This document shows, piece by piece, positions 24,429 to 37,300 of a DNA stretch of 64,000 nt. Origin of the DNA: Conoideocrella luteorostrata (taxonomy: Eukaryota > Ascomycota > Sordariomycetes > Hypocreales > Clavicipitaceae); contig JASWJB010000035.1 of assembly GCA_032433595.1 (NCBI GenBank), positions 1 to 64,000 of the forward strand. Direction: 5' to 3'. The notes under the pieces were generated by a model. The model searched no databases. It was not told where the DNA came from and worked only from the letters and a program-made list of their open reading frames with translations. The translations under genes and the position numbers were made by a program. Positions within the stretch are counted from its first letter, which is position 1, and every line of letters begins with the position of its first letter.

Positions 24429-26799
24429 GCTTCTGCTTATCTTGAACCTCTTCGCAGGTGGCTACAAAACTTTGGCTTTTAGAGACGAAAGTAAAAAGAG
24501 TTCTGTTATGCGAGCACGCAGCAGTAACTATTAAATATACTCACTCGGATGTTCATTGCAGTACATAGATCTACGTGATGGCATAAAAATGGGGCATTTT
24601 AGAAGGGCTTGGAAGGGGAGCAACGCAGAATATTCGCCACCATCATCATCAATATCCATGAATTTGACCCTTCTCAGTTGCTTCCAATACTTTTGATTCC
24701 GACGGTCAGCCATTTTTCTTCATTTTAAGATGTGCGATCTTGAAGCGCATTTTAACGGCTTCCTGTAAGAGCTGATGCCAAAAGCAAGGGGCTGGAAGTG
24801 CAGGAAGCACAGGGGCTTCTGTAACGGGCATCAATACCGAAGGGTCTTGCTTGAAGCAATAGGTAAAACAAAGTATTCAATTCATTCGTAACTATCTATA
24901 AGAGAAGAAGAGGAAGGGGAATGCCCCAGAGCGCGCCGTATAAAAGAGCGCTCTAGGGTGGCCACGTGATGTGTCTACGTGCCTTGATGGGATATTCTAA
25001 CAGGAAGTGACTGCTAATGACCGATACGTTAGCACGACTTCATCCTGGCCGGGTTGTGTTTTCATGTAGACTCGTCGTAGGCTCATTTAGACCACATGAG
25101 TGATGAAATCTCTCTCTTCCTGCCTCACGTGTCCAACGTCCACGTATTCCAACAGTGCCAAGTTGTGGCCGTCACAACGAAGAAATAAGCCCTGCCAGCC
25201 AGCCCTGGAACAGTTTTCTACAGGCCACGGTGATACGTGCAACACAAGTATGTGCCAGTTATATCAGCAACGATAGTTACCTCGCGCTTGTGCGAGGTTT
25301 TTGAGTTGTAGCCACGGTAGGTTTGTCTGTTTCTTAGGAAGCAAGCCGGGCATTCAAGCGCTTAAGGTGCACCTGGGTTAAGACAAAGGCTGTTCGAAGA
25401 TTACGTCTAATTAACAATAAAGTAAATGCTGAGATTAATTACGAAAAAGTTGAAGCAATATGAATTAGTAAGACTATGCCTCTGTATTGACTGCTTAATA
25501 TTTATTCACTTTAGTCCTACTTAGTACAGTATACAATAGTTCATTTACTAATTATTACTGACCCTACCAAGTGCGTTACATGTATAGTTACGTTTTAATA
25601 TTTGAAATTCATACATCAGTAGCAAATATCTGGCTAGTCCCACCCCGGCCTGGGGTCCTTCGTTACTGGTCTGTAACAATACAACTGCGGCCCAACCAAT
25701 CCTTTAACTCTGCAAGCTAAAAATAACATGAAGTCGCGGGCAAGTCAGGCGTAAAATGGCGGAAGCCTAGTGATGTGCAGGAACCGGGGTTAGTGTGGGA
25801 TATCGTGCCGCAGTTGAGGGATTTGCCTCTGGGCTGTTGTATCTAAGAATGGAGAACGGGCAGTGCAAGGGCGCTCGGGGAAGAGAAGGGGGGGAGCGAG
25901 GAGTTAGTGTGATCCTTTTGACAAAGTGGAGTTGAGTTGGGTGCTTTTGTTTGATATAACTAGCCACGACATGGATAGAGCACTGCAGTGCAACGTGTTG
26001 GTCAGCCTGCAGGATGGCACTTCGCATGTACGCCTTGTGGCGAGTAAACTGTGCACAGGCTGCTCTCCGCACAGCCGTCCGTATCTGCGCAATGCCATGG
26101 GGATGTGCGCCGAACAATCATAGACTGCCTTTCCTCCCTCACAGCAGTAGCCTCGCGGCGTCGAAAACTTTGGCATGTGGGAGATTGGAGACTCTGCTGC
26201 TAGCTATCTAGGGCAGCATGCGCATCTCGCGTCTGGTGGCGTTATTGTCGCGTTCTGCGGTTCTTTTATACATAAAATAACGCGGCAGATAAGAAACGAA
26301 AAATAAAAAAAAATTCTGCAATAGCTGACAGCGTTGATGATGATGCTCATAATGAATGATTCCTCCGCTGTTCCTCATGCCCGACGCCCACGCCCACGCC
26401 CACGCTCCTGGAATCCCTTTCTGTTATTCCCTGAATTCCACTGCATCCCAGGCCACCTTGGCCATTCTGCTTTTCCGGCTTTGCTAGCATCCAGGCTCGG
26501 ATGTCCTGTACTCCACGGCACGGGTCCCTAGCTAGCCATAGCACCATGGCCATGACGCAGCAAGTCCATCAATGCCTGCCTCTCTTCGTTGACTGCCAAC
26601 GGATTGTCGGCCCGAAGCACCCACACAGAGAAGAGAACTAAACGAGCTCGTTGGCTGCAACTTCTGCGTGGTGTCAGTCAGCATCGCAGCCACTGCAATA
26701 AGTAATTTGCCTTGTGTTGGATATCTAATAACATCAACTCCACCTCCAGCAGCCGAGAAATTCACCTGCGTGCGAATCTGCGTTCGAGAGTTGTCGCCG
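24429..26799. other. Long intergenic region with an AT-rich island
   Basis: No gene recognised. About 25,380-25,640 is strongly A+T-rich and TpA-rich, as old RIP-mutated repeat relics are. Near 24,930-24,957 a TATAAAAG sits inside a GAGCGC...GCGCTC inverted pair. GCCCACGC units repeat at about 26,385-26,405. Confidence 0.6.
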
Positions 26800-26994
26800 C
26801 TAAAAAAGCGTGCTTAAAAACCCAGCGGCAGTCCCCCCTTTCACTGCCTTCTTCTTCTTGCTACCATGCTGCTGTTGAGCCAGAGGCGGAGGGGGAGGCG
26901 CATAGCCGTTCTGCTGAGGTGCAGCAGCGTAGCCGGTAGGTGGTTTGGCGTAGGCGTTGTCGTCGTACGCTCCCTTGGAACTTCCGCAGCCCAT
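26800..26994 (-). CDS. Small N-myristoylation/palmitoylation-type protein (MGCGSSK)
   Basis: A single-exon 64-residue protein. The N terminus MGCGSSK is a textbook dual-acylation signal: Gly2 for N-myristoyl transfer and Cys3 for palmitoylation. The middle is tyrosine, proline and glutamine-rich (YAPPPPPLAQQQHG). A lysine cluster (SKKKKAVKGG) and a hydrophobic end (FLSTLF) follow; the cluster could add electrostatic membrane binding. I know no function. Composition and a clean ATG/TAG frame argue that it is a real gene; membrane attachment is inference from the motif. Confidence 0.65.
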   Translation of the reverse strand: MGCGSSKGAYDDNAYAKPPTGYAAAPQQNGYAPPPPPLAQQQHGSKKKKAVKGGTAAGFLSTLF

Positions 26995-28125
26995 TGTAGT
27001 GGGAATAAATTTTGTCTTGGATTGTACTTTGGATGAGCAAAGAAAGGGAAGCTGGTGAAGTTACTGCGATGAGCAGAAAATAAATAATATTTTTTTTTTG
27101 TCCATGCTGCGGACGGGTGGAAGATGTGTCTTTTTATACAAACCGCCCTAGGCAGCCCTACGTCAACCTGCATGGATCGTCGGACGTCGGGGGCGCCCTC
27201 GCTGCTCGGGCCACTAGTGGCTATCCAGCATGCGCTAAACAACGCAGGTCATCCGTTGGCTAGTGGCTGCTGGCTGCTGGCTGCTGCTGGTCCTGCTCCT
27301 GACGCAATTTGCCGCCACAACGCACTGTTATTTCCAAGCTGCGTTTTGCGCCAAATGCTCGGCCGGCTATTTTAGGGCACTGTGGAGCAGAGTGCTCCCT
27401 GTAGTGGCTTCCTGCGCATGCATCTAAGCCACTCAGAGAGCGGTGTGTTGAGTCGCGGCCTGTTGGTTGTTAGTTGTTGGTTGTTGGTTGTTGGATGTGG
27501 GATTGGATTGCCACTCTCATGACCCACGAAACAGCACTCCGAATAGCAACGGCCGGACAGCACATCACAATGACACTATTTACGCCTTGTAATCATTTGG
27601 ATGAATGTCAGCTCGTCACTTTTTGCGGACGCTTCTCCGCCGGACCAAGTGTAGACGCCATGATGGCCTGAGATCGGACGTTTTGTGATGGGATTCGAAT
27701 CCTCTTGCGGCCCGGTTGCCTTTTTTTTACTTTCCAGAGTAAGAGTATCGGCTTGTATAGTAAGGTTTTGTCTTGAATCTGCCCAGCATGTAGTAAGCCT
27801 CCCCATTCTGGCGACTGTTGAGGGATTCTAGTGTAGTAACAGCTCGCTTGCAATGATGTTACGATCGACAAAGTGATGACAATTATGTGTCAGTAGATCC
27901 GAAGGCATGCCTGCCACTCCTACGGGCTTAGCCTTGTCGTTCCAAAGAACTCTTGGCAAAAGAAGGACTCATGGAAACAATCAGACAGTTGCCAACGTAT
28001 AAAGAGACATGCCGTCGACTCCAGATTGTAAAACTTTATAACTCAGTCAACAAACACATCAGCTATTCATATCATCAACCTCACCCAAAAGATTCCATAA
28101 ACACCCTGATTAAGCAACAGCAAAC
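26995..28125. other. Intergenic
   Basis: A shared upstream region of the MGCGSSK gene (minus) and the secreted CBP-like gene (plus). It contains a TTGGTTGTTGGT-type run (27,460-27,495) and CTGGCTGCTGG repeats (about 27,260-27,290). GGATTCGAATCC near 27,691 looks like a B box but no tRNA folds around it. Confidence 0.55.
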
Positions 28126-28477
28126 ATGCAGTTCACCCTTGTCTCCATCATTGCCTTCGCCGCTATGGCTCTCGCTGCTCCGGCCGAGCACTCCCTCCAC
28201 ATCCATCTCCCGCCTGGCTGCAGCAGAAAGGACGCTGGACGTAAGTCATGCCGCAGTCTCCAATGCTTTTGATAATATCAAGTGTCTGACAATGGTGATA
28301 GAATGCGCCCTTCGCTTGGTGGGCACCACTGCTTCTTGCAGCGCCGCTGTCCTCGAAGGCGGTGCCAACATTATTGCCGATCTCAGCTGCATTGCGTCTG
28401 CCGCTGGCACCGCCCGGCACATCGACTTGTGCAAGAAGTGCATCCATCACAAGACTAAAGTACATGAGAAGATCTAG
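28126..28477 (+). CDS. Small secreted six-cysteine protein, fungal calcium-binding (CBP1)-like
   Basis: Exons 28126-28240 and 28302-28477 with a 61 bp phase-1 intron (GTAAGT...GATAG); 96 aa. The signal peptide MQFTLVSIIAFAAMALAAPA is clear. The mature chain has six cysteines spaced C-...-QCAL-x(8)-C-x(15)-C-x(12)-C-x(2)-C. The layout CALxLVGTxxSC...GGANIIADLSCIASAAGT...C-KKC is the pattern of the fungal calcium-binding protein family typified by Histoplasma CBP1. In Histoplasma the relative is a secreted virulence-associated protein; many saprotrophs and insect or plant associates carry paralogs of unknown role. The basic His/Lys tail (CIHHKTKVHEKI) is unusual. Secreted nature is well supported, calcium binding is not shown. 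Confidence 0.78.
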
Positions 28478-29058
28478 GCGGGGGCGTGTCGCGGGAAGAA
28501 AAGGGGGATGTGCCATGCGGAGGGGCAGCCACTCGTTTATATCTAAGAGACTAGCTAGATCTGATTGTACTTTGTTTTCTGTTTTTGTCCTAAATATACT
28601 GTTTTCACGTGCTTGCTCCTGAAAATCCCCCCCCCCCCCCCCCTGAATGAATGATAGATGAGTAGGCTTGATTATTGCGTAAGTCATGCAATGTGAAATC
28701 GTGTTTCCAGTTTTCAACCCAAGGTGCACGCCATTCACACACGTATTCTAAGCGTTGCTGTTTTTAGAAGGCTGCAGTCCTATGTTAACAGATAGCAAAC
28801 CAAAATAACACTATCTTATGACTTAGTTGGCAACTGTTGCAAGCTCATCTATTTTGTGCGTGAATTTGAGCACCCCCAGCGTAGCTGCGTGGAGTGAGAA
28901 TTTTCTTTAATATGCATGATTTTAGTTAGCCTTAAACAATGTATTTATAGTTAATATAGCTCACCTCAGAATAAAAAGAAACTATGCCTTCTTCTGAAGC
29001 AATTTAACACTTTAAGATTTTTAACTTTATCTTTAAATACCTTTTATTATATAATACT
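28478..29058. other. Intergenic, AT-rich toward the right
   Basis: A poly-C tract of about 17 bases sits at 28,627-28,643. From about 28,900 to the solo LTR the sequence is A+T-rich and TpA-rich. No gene seen. Confidence 0.6.
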
Positions 29059-29063
29059 AATTA

Positions 29064-29260
29064 TGTTGGAACGCCGCCAAGCACGATAGGAAGCTGTTGG
29101 GACCGTCACGTGGTCACCTTCAAGCCACGATATTTATACGGCGATATCGTGCCTTCCATTATGACTTCTTTTCTTCTTCTTAGATAGACACAGACAATTA
29201 TTAATATATTACCTTTGAAGCCGATGATCTAGATCATTGCACAACCCTGTGCAACCCACA
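29064..29260. mobile_element. Solo LTR with 5 bp target-site duplication
   Basis: A 197 bp segment begins TGTTGGAACGCC and ends GTGCAACCCACA, the TG...CA termini of long terminal repeats. It is flanked on both sides by AATTA (29,059-29,063 and 29,261-29,265), a perfect 5 bp target-site duplication. Inside are a TATTTATA box and an 8 bp inverted pair (CACGATAT / ATATCGTG). The TGTTGGAA start is common in Ty1/copia LTRs. No internal retrotransposon sequence is attached, so recombination between two LTRs has probably removed the body. Confidence 0.82.
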
Positions 29261-29265
29261 AATTA

Positions 29266-31209
29266 CTTAAATACCTGAACCATCTAATTTTATGTATTTA
29301 ATCAAGATCATAAGCTCAATCGAGAAATAAACCAATGCCTTATAATTCCGATTCGTACCTCTGACTTACAGCTCCGTCCTGCGACTCTGAATACACTTGT
29401 GCAATTGAATCGCACTACACGATATTGACAGTCTAACCGCAAAGACCATTTGATCAGTTGATACCAAACAGTACCATAAGGTCTCTTGGGCTTGGTGTGT
29501 TCTTTTCTTCCTGACAAACTATCAAGATAGATAACATATCTAGTACCCTTTTCCTCTTCTATTTTTAGTGTTAAAAGCACGTGGGATAAATAATATCCCT
29601 TAGAAGGTGTTGCTAGCATTCCGCACTTGTTTCAAACTTGGCCAGTGCCGACCCAAAGCAGCTGTAACATGAAATGATACCAAATGGCTGGCGTGGCAAC
29701 TCTAGACGCGTCGGTACTGCCTCATGTATATTGGCCTTGTAAGGCACGAAATTTCGTTTTATAATATGCTGCATGCATCCATGACCTATCTTGAAAGTCT
29801 CAAAATGGGATTACCAGAATAGGTGGTGCCAACTACATGGATTGTTGTAGAGGCTATTCCTTTCATAGCTTCCCGGATGGACTCCGAGTTTCAGTCATGA
29901 ACTTTGACCAACGCAGGTAGGTGTAAATGGCCAGCATGGTGCGTGACGAGAGTTACGCTGGCAATACCGGGGGCTTAAGGACAAGTGGAAAACCTGCCGG
30001 TAAACCTCGTCCGAAGATGTTTTCATGTTTTGGACTGGAGTGGAGAAATCTTCCCTCATTTTGCTGCAAGCCTTTTGTTTGATGATTTTCCATATTAGTA
30101 TAAACACTCTACATGACGCACATTCACTGCTACTCTGGACGCTATTCCGCTACAATTCTCACAACCTCTTGGAGAGTCGCATCCTGGCCATCTGCGTAAA
30201 GACGAGACAAGAATACATCTCTACGTCATAATAATCCTGACGCTGGGCGTCCCTTCGAACGTGAGATGGCAGTCTCGGTGCAAGTGTTGGTGGAGACTAT
30301 AAAAGGCGGCTGCTACAGGGGAAAGTCGTACACGGCGCATGTTCTCTTGGCGCCAAGGAATTCAGTACATTTTGATTCCCGGTATTAGTTGTTCTCACAC
30401 ATTCAAAATGGATGATGAAAAGAGCCATTGAGTTGATAAATTGATATACCCGCGAGAGTTCCCACAACAGCTCTTACTTTCACTAATTCCACATCCCGCT
30501 GTTGATCCGGGGCGGCTTATGCGGCTGGACTACCGAGGACTCCGTATTGTCCCGCGCACTAGCTGGGATCATGGTATCGTGAAACCATTCCCTCGATTTG
30601 TAGAGGTTTGAGGTGTCCGTGCCCGCCGCGCTCAAACCCACAGTTCCTGACGACAAGCCAAGCAACCAATCAAGAGCAACCAAGTTCCGCATAACCCTAC
30701 CCCAGGCGATTGATCGTCTGGCGGAACTGGGATGGTGCTGTTGTGTCTCAGCGGCCGTGCCCTCCTCCAGTTTTGATACAGGAGCCACACCTGTTCGACA
30801 ATAGTCTCACTTGGGCCTTTCAAAGGGCCCATAAAACAATACCGGTTCTGCATCGAATTTGACAGCAGTTCTCAAACGTTTCCGCCCTAAAAAATAGGAC
30901 TAAACAAGCGGTAGCAGAGATCCACAACCTCCCCCGGTGTGCGTCTACCCGCCAATGAGTTATCTGAGTGCTACCACCTGCGACTCTCTTTAGTGAAACT
31001 CTATCTCCGTTTTGGCCCCTCGCTTAAGTCACCTGGTGTATTTGACAATTGGCATTGCTGCCCTGTGCGTAATCTTTAAAATACACCGCCTGCGCCACTT
31101 CATTCTCAGCATCTAGACATATCCTATCCACTGTGGATATCTAATCAACTCCCTCTCTATGTACTGCTCTATTTTCTCGCCTCGTTAACCTCCGCAGACC
31201 TACATCTTC
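29266..31209. other. Intergenic, no supportable gene
   Basis: Nearly 2 kb without a convincing frame. It is the upstream region of the sugar transporter; a TATAAAAGG at about 30,298 and pyrimidine-rich stretches before 31,200 are compatible with promoter function. Confidence 0.55.
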
Positions 31210-33238
31210 ATGTTTCCACGGTGGAATAAAGATGGACGGGTGGACCGCCAAGTGGTACCGGCTGCCAATTGGAGCGTCGATTCTCTCATGTCAGACGATG
31301 GACTTGATGCTAAGTACAACTCCCGCCGACGGAGCGCCAAACCGTTGCCAGAGCTGCCAAAAGACGATGTGAGCACGTACGACACAGCATCTACGAAAGC
31401 CATGGATGCTTTCGACCTTCCAAGCCGGACCTCGACCCTAGAATTCGACAACACGGCACAGCGAATCCATCTGGGCTTGGTGACTGAGAAAGAAATGACG
31501 TTTCTGGACTGCTGCCGAAAATACCCCACTGCGGTATTCTGGTCGCTCATGTTATCTCTCACAGTTGTCATGGAGGCGTACGACAAGTCTCTCGTGGCGA
31601 GCTTCCTGGCGTTCCCAGCCTTCAAGCGCGCGTACGGCCAGACAATCATATCGCCAAAGGGCTCGCTAGATGGCGTCGAGCGTGAGATCATGTCCGAATG
31701 GCAGATCGGCCTGCTCAACGTCGCCGTGATTACCGAAATTTTCGGCTTATTGGCTCACGGATACCTCACCTTCGCCATCGGATATCGGAAAGTCATGATG
31801 GGGAGTTTGGTGTGGCTATGCTTGGCCATTTTCCCAGCATTCTTTGCACCCAACATTTATGTTTTGATAGTATCGCAAGCCCTGGCTGGTATGACTCCAA
31901 TCTTTCAAGAGCCCCCAACCGTTTGCCTCCTTGCCAGACGCGGCTATTGACTTACTTTGACTTCAGGAATCCCGTGGGGCGTCATCCAGACGTTGGCTGC
32001 TACGTACGCGGCTGAGGTCGTTCCGTCCGGTCTGCGAGCCTATGTCTTGAGTAATATCAACATGTGCTGGGTTCTTGGGCAGCTTTTCAGCACGGGAATT
32101 CTCCGCGCCCTCATAAACAACAATACCGAGCTAGCTTACCGTCTTCCTTTCGGCTTGCAGTGGGTCTGGGTAGTTTTGCTGTTCATGATTATATATTTTG
32201 CTCCGGATAGCCCTTGTTAGTACTTTCTTCCCCATGCCCCCTCCCCGCCTCTTAACCCACCGTTGTTAGCGTGGCTTTTTGTGTTATGCATTGTCCCTAG
32301 CTAATGTCACATCATCATCAGGGTGGTTTATTCGCCATGAACGATCAGATGAAGCGCGAGCCGCTCTCCGCCGCCTGTCTAAGCGGTCCACCTTGGACAT
32401 TGAGAATACAATAGCCCTGATGGAGCACACCAATAACATGGAGAGGAAGTTGAACTATGGAGGAGCAACTTACATGGATCTATTCAGAGGACCGAATCGT
32501 CGGAGAACCGAAATAGCCTGCATGGTATGGGTGTGTCAAGCACTTTCTGGTGCCGTCTTGACCAGCTACGGCGCATACTTTTTCCAACAGGCAGGATTTG
32601 ACCCTTCGAAGTCCTTTACACTCTCTACAGGAATGTATGGCCTCGCCATTGTTGGGTGCATGCTCTCTTGGATTCTCATGCATAAGATTGGTCGCCGAAC
32701 GCTGTACATTGCTGGACTGGCAATGGCCGTTGTGTTCTTGACCGTCGGCGGAGCTTTTTCTGCAGCGCTTCGCAACTCCGCCGTCTCTAACTGGACGTCG
32801 GGTGCCATGATCCTCCTCGCGACCTTCACATATGACCTGACTCTGGGTCCCATCTGCTACGTTGTTGTGGCCGAAGTTCCCTCGACTCGTCTGCGAGTCA
32901 AAACAGTTGCGCTGGCCAGAGTCTCATACAACATCATCACAATCGTCAACAATATCATCGTTCCCAAGATGTTAAATTCGACAGACTGGAATATTTCGGG
33001 GAAAGCCTGTCTTGTATATGCAGGGACGGCCCTCGCCTGCCTAACATGGTGTATATTCCGGCTTCCCGAGACCAAGGGTCTGACATATCTCGAGCTGGAC
33101 ATTCTTTTCGAGAAAAGAGCGCCAGCGCGGAAATTTTGCCAGGTCCAGCGCAGGCTGGCAGACTTGGGTTATCCATTCCTATCTGCTCCGGAGCAGCAGC
33201 GCGGTACTTCCTGGCACGGATGGCTGGCTTATTCTTAA
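31210..33238 (+). CDS. MAL-type alpha-glucoside/sugar MFS transporter
   Basis: A twelve-helix sugar:proton symporter of the MFS sugar porter family, MAL (maltose/alpha-glucoside) clade. Exons: 31210-31888, 31967-32215, 32322-33238; introns of 78 bp (GTATGA...TTCAG) and 106 bp (GTTAGT...CATCAG); 614 aa. A long Ser/Asp-rich cytosolic N terminus of about 110 residues precedes the first helix (AVFWSLMLSLTVVMEAYDKSL). After helix 6 the loop reads APDSPWWFIRHERSDEARAAL, the PESPWWLIR-type motif, and after helix 12 FRLPETKGLTYLELDILFEK, the PETK-x(3)-ELD-LFE signature of this clade. Both splices restore conserved motifs. Substrate cannot be told from sequence. Confidence 0.9.
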
Positions 33239-34382
33239 TGACTGTAATGAAGCTTATTGTACAATGCAAACTGTGATGTCGCCTTTATACGCGATTTAAT
33301 TAATATTCTACACGCCTAATACATACAAGCTAGCGAGCAAGTTCTTCTCACATGCATTACGAACTATATGTATATATATATATATGAGAGACCGAAATGT
33401 AGCCGGTTATGCGAGACTTTAGTGTGAATCCCTTGAGGATTAAAAATCTGTTAGAAGGACATTTGACGTTTTTGGCGTCTCTGATTTAGCTACTTTATCG
33501 ACCCAAAACAAAGGACACACCCACAACACTCGTATGCTAAACAAAGTCACAATTCGAGTGCGAAGGGAAAACTTGTTGATCTACTTGGATAGCTACGTTA
33601 GGACCCCTATTATAGCTACTTTATTTCGCCTGGCCAAATTGGCCAAGTCCAAATCTTACATGGGAGCAATTCCGTTAGCAAAGAGACTCTTTCCCTCCCA
33701 CAAAATGTGGATCCGCATCGCCTTCCTTTCTGTTGACACTTCCGATTAACCGCGCCGCCTTGGCGTTACTGGGGAATTCGTTACGGCGCCGAGACGGGAT
33801 TCAGCAATTAATGTCCGTAAGTCGCTTGCTTCGTAAAGTAAAGAAAATCACCTTCCTACATGCTCAACATGTTTACACATTGAAGACAGAGAAAGGTTGG
33901 TAGCCCTGTACCCGTAGCTCCGTGGGCAAGCCAAGTTGGCTGCTGTCATCACCGACCGCTGCACGGATGAACCGAGGAGTCAGTCTCAAGTGTTGGTTGG
34001 GTAGCCTCCCTGGACGGAGCATGTAGGATCCGATCTGGGGGGAGGGGCGCGCCTGATAGATTAATCGAGACATTGGGGTCTGTCTACCCCCACTATCCGG
34101 GGACAATTTACGCGACCCTTTCCGGCTAACCCGACCACGCTGCTAAGGGCCGCGTAATTTGTCCCCCGCATGCCCATGCAGTCTACCTCTGCCCTGGGTG
34201 TCTCGATTAATTTGTCGATACCTTGAGGGCGGACGGCCGACTGAAAAGAGAACGCACGAACTTACTTGAGAGACCAGACTTGACTTGACGTTGATAAGAT
34301 AGAGGGGCAGCGCCATAATTCTATTTAGACCGGCCCCCTTCTGATGTAAAGTGAAGCTTGTCAAGTCAATCCCCGATCCAAC
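33239..34382. other. Repeat-bearing intergenic region
   Basis: A TA-dinucleotide run (about 33,367-33,384) and diverged repeat pieces: TTAGTGTGAA (about 33,419), TCGACCCAAAA...CACACCC...AACACTC (from 33,498) and CCAAATTGGCCAAGTCCAAATC (about 33,634). Related pieces recur at about 40,498 and 47,054-47,385. This suggests an old LTR-like or other repeat family. No gene. Confidence 0.5.
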
Positions 34383-37300
34383 ATGGCGAACTCAACACAG
34401 CAATTGGCCTGTGGCGATGACTCGCTCGGCCCTGGTGTTAAGTCTGCTGCGTGCAGAGGAGGTTTCGACTTCACAGGTTGGGCTTTCATCGCAATATGCT
34501 GTGTCGACGCAAGTATGCTAACTCGGCCAAGTCCTTTTTGAAGAAGCTGTATTCGCCATATTGCCGGCGTCGCTGTTTCTCCTGCTGGCTCCATTCCAGG
34601 TGATTTCCTTGGTCCGCGGCAAGATCAGGCTAAGGCGCAATGCCATCTACCTATACAAGCTGACTGCAGCCGCTCTGTACGCTCTCCTTCAACTGTCGCT
34701 ACTTATCACGATCACCAAGAGTCACCCGCGCAACAACTTGGTGGTCGCATCGGCTGCAGTGTCGCTGCTTTCGGGTGTCGGCCTTGGATTTCTGTCACAC
34801 TTGGAGCACCTCAAGTCCATACGACCGTCGTTTCTCATCACGGCGTATCTGCTGGCGTCGGTTGTGCTTGATATAGCACGAATCAGAACACGATGGCTCG
34901 GACGCGACGACGTCGTCGCCAGCATCTTGACTGCTTCTCTGGGCCTTAAGTGTGTCATGATTGTTCTCGAGGCGGTCGACAAACGAGGGCTGTTGGGGCA
35001 GCAGTACCAGCGCATATCACTGGAGAGCACGAGCGGCTTCATTAGCCGCAGTTTATTCCTGTGGCTCAATCCACTTCTTGCATCGGGCTACAAAAATGTT
35101 TTGACAAATGATGACCTTCCACATATACATGAGAAACTGAATTCAGAGACATTGGCTGAGAGACTTCAAACTAGGTGGGATACATGTAAGGAGGTCTGAA
35201 TCGATGTTGCGGCGGCTGGAACTGACAACCACAGGCAACCAGAAAAGTAAATACGCACTCGCACTTTCTTGCGCTCGAAGTCTGCCCTTGGAGCTAGCTA
35301 AGATAGTCCTGCCCAAATTCGCCGTCGTTGGCCTCAGTGTATCCCAGGCCTTCCTTATCAAAAGCGCGGTCGAGTATGTGCAGGGTTTTGACGATGATAC
35401 AAAGTCAACCGATGTGAAAAATTATGGCTACGGCCTGATTGGCGCTTTCTTCTTGGTTTATTTCGGACTGGCTGTGAGATATCCGTGTCTCGCTGCAGGA
35501 AATTATTGCTAATATGGTATTTAGCTGACCATTGGGTGGACATCCCATCTTACTTCTCGGCTAGAAGCTATGATGCGTGGGCAGTTAATCACTGTTGTTT
35601 ACAACAAGCTTGTAACTCTTCCCAAGGTTAGCCAGTCTGCCGCCTTGACTCTGATGGGAACGGATGCAAATCGCATCTCGACAACCTATCACTTCATATT
35701 GGTAGATGTGGTGCCCGCGATTGTGCAGCTCGGGGTTGCTATCTACCTGCTGTACTGGCAGCTTGGGGCAGTATGTGTGGCACCGATTTTAATCCTGCTC
35801 CGTAAGTGATTGGACCTCGAAAAGTACTCGACAAGCAATATCTGACTGAACTCGATTGGAAGTCACCACCGGGCTTTCGAGTATTGTGACAAGCTTCGTA
35901 TCCGCCCGGCAATCGGCATGGATCAAAGATACCCAAAGGCGTGTTAATTACTCAACAAACATTCTCGGTTCACTGAGGAACGTCAAAATGCTTGGCTTAA
36001 CGGACCAAATGTCATCCAATATTCAAGCTATGCGGGACGACGAGATGAAAAGCTTTAGACGGTCCGAAGTTATTTCCACGCTTGGTATTGCCGTGGGTAA
36101 GTTATTGACCAACTCTCCCAATTCTTTAGTCACGAAATGTAACATCAATAGCGAATATGCCGGGCTGGACAAACCCACTGGCTCTGTTCGCTGCGTATGG
36201 TATCGTAGCCAAGCTGAGTGGTGTCGGGGGGCTTTCCGTTTCTCAAGCAATCACGTCACTATCGCTGTTGAACCTGATTGACACTCCCCTTAGCCAACTG
36301 TCCTATGCAATCACGGCTGGTTGGGCATCCATGAGCTGCTTCGCCAGGATTCAAGAATTCCTCATGGAGACTCCACGACTAGATCATAGGCTTGTCGCAG
36401 GATGTTCTGCCCAAGACGGCCACCCCGCATCTACCGAAGCCGCTGCGTCCATTGAACTAGGCACTCTTCGTCAATCAAGTGATGGCGCGAACTTCGCCGT
36501 CACCAACGGCAGCTTCGGATGGTCAGAGTCTGCGTCTGCAACTGTGAGGAACATAAACATTGCTGTTCGCAACGACACCAAGTTGACAATGATAATTGGA
36601 CCGGTTGGATGTGGGAAGTCTACCATGCTCCGCGGTCTGCTTGGAGAGACGACCATCCAGAATGGCACAGTCGTAGTTGCCTCTACAAAAATTGCGTACT
36701 GCGATCAAACCCCATGGATTATGAGTGGATCGGTTCGAGACAATATCTTAGCTGGAAATCCGTACGAAGAGGGTTGGTACCGCACTGTTGTACATGCCTG
36801 TGTGTTGGATGTCGATATTCGAAGCTTCGCGGATGGCGATGCCACCATTGTTGGAAGCAAAGGCATGAAACTTAGCGGAGGTCAAAAGCAAAGATTATCC
36901 ATTGCACGCGCCGTGTACTCCAGATGTGATCTAGCCATCTGTGATGATGTCCTAAGCGGTCTGGATGCGAATACCGAACAAATTATAATGCGCCGAGTCT
37001 TTTCAGCCAATGGACTGTTCGAGAAGACGGGCACCCCCGTCATCCTGGCAACCCATTCAGTCAAACACATGCCCGTTGCCGATATGATCATTGCCCTAGA
37101 CAACAATGGCCTTATTATAGGGCAAGGAAAGTGCAAGGACGTGCTTACATCTGACCAATTTAAAGACAAGCTGGGTCATCTGTTTCAGGATGAGAGTGCG
37201 GCGTCTGACTCAGGTGATGAGGATAGCCCGACCGCTGAGAGCGAAGCAGGGAAATCAAAGAATTTGAGTCAGAAGCGCAAGACGGGTGATTGGAAGACGT

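Noticed and set aside
27685..27705. tRNA gene (GGATTCGAATCC resembles a B box)
   Set aside because: No matching A box at the right distance and no acceptor-stem complement on either strand.
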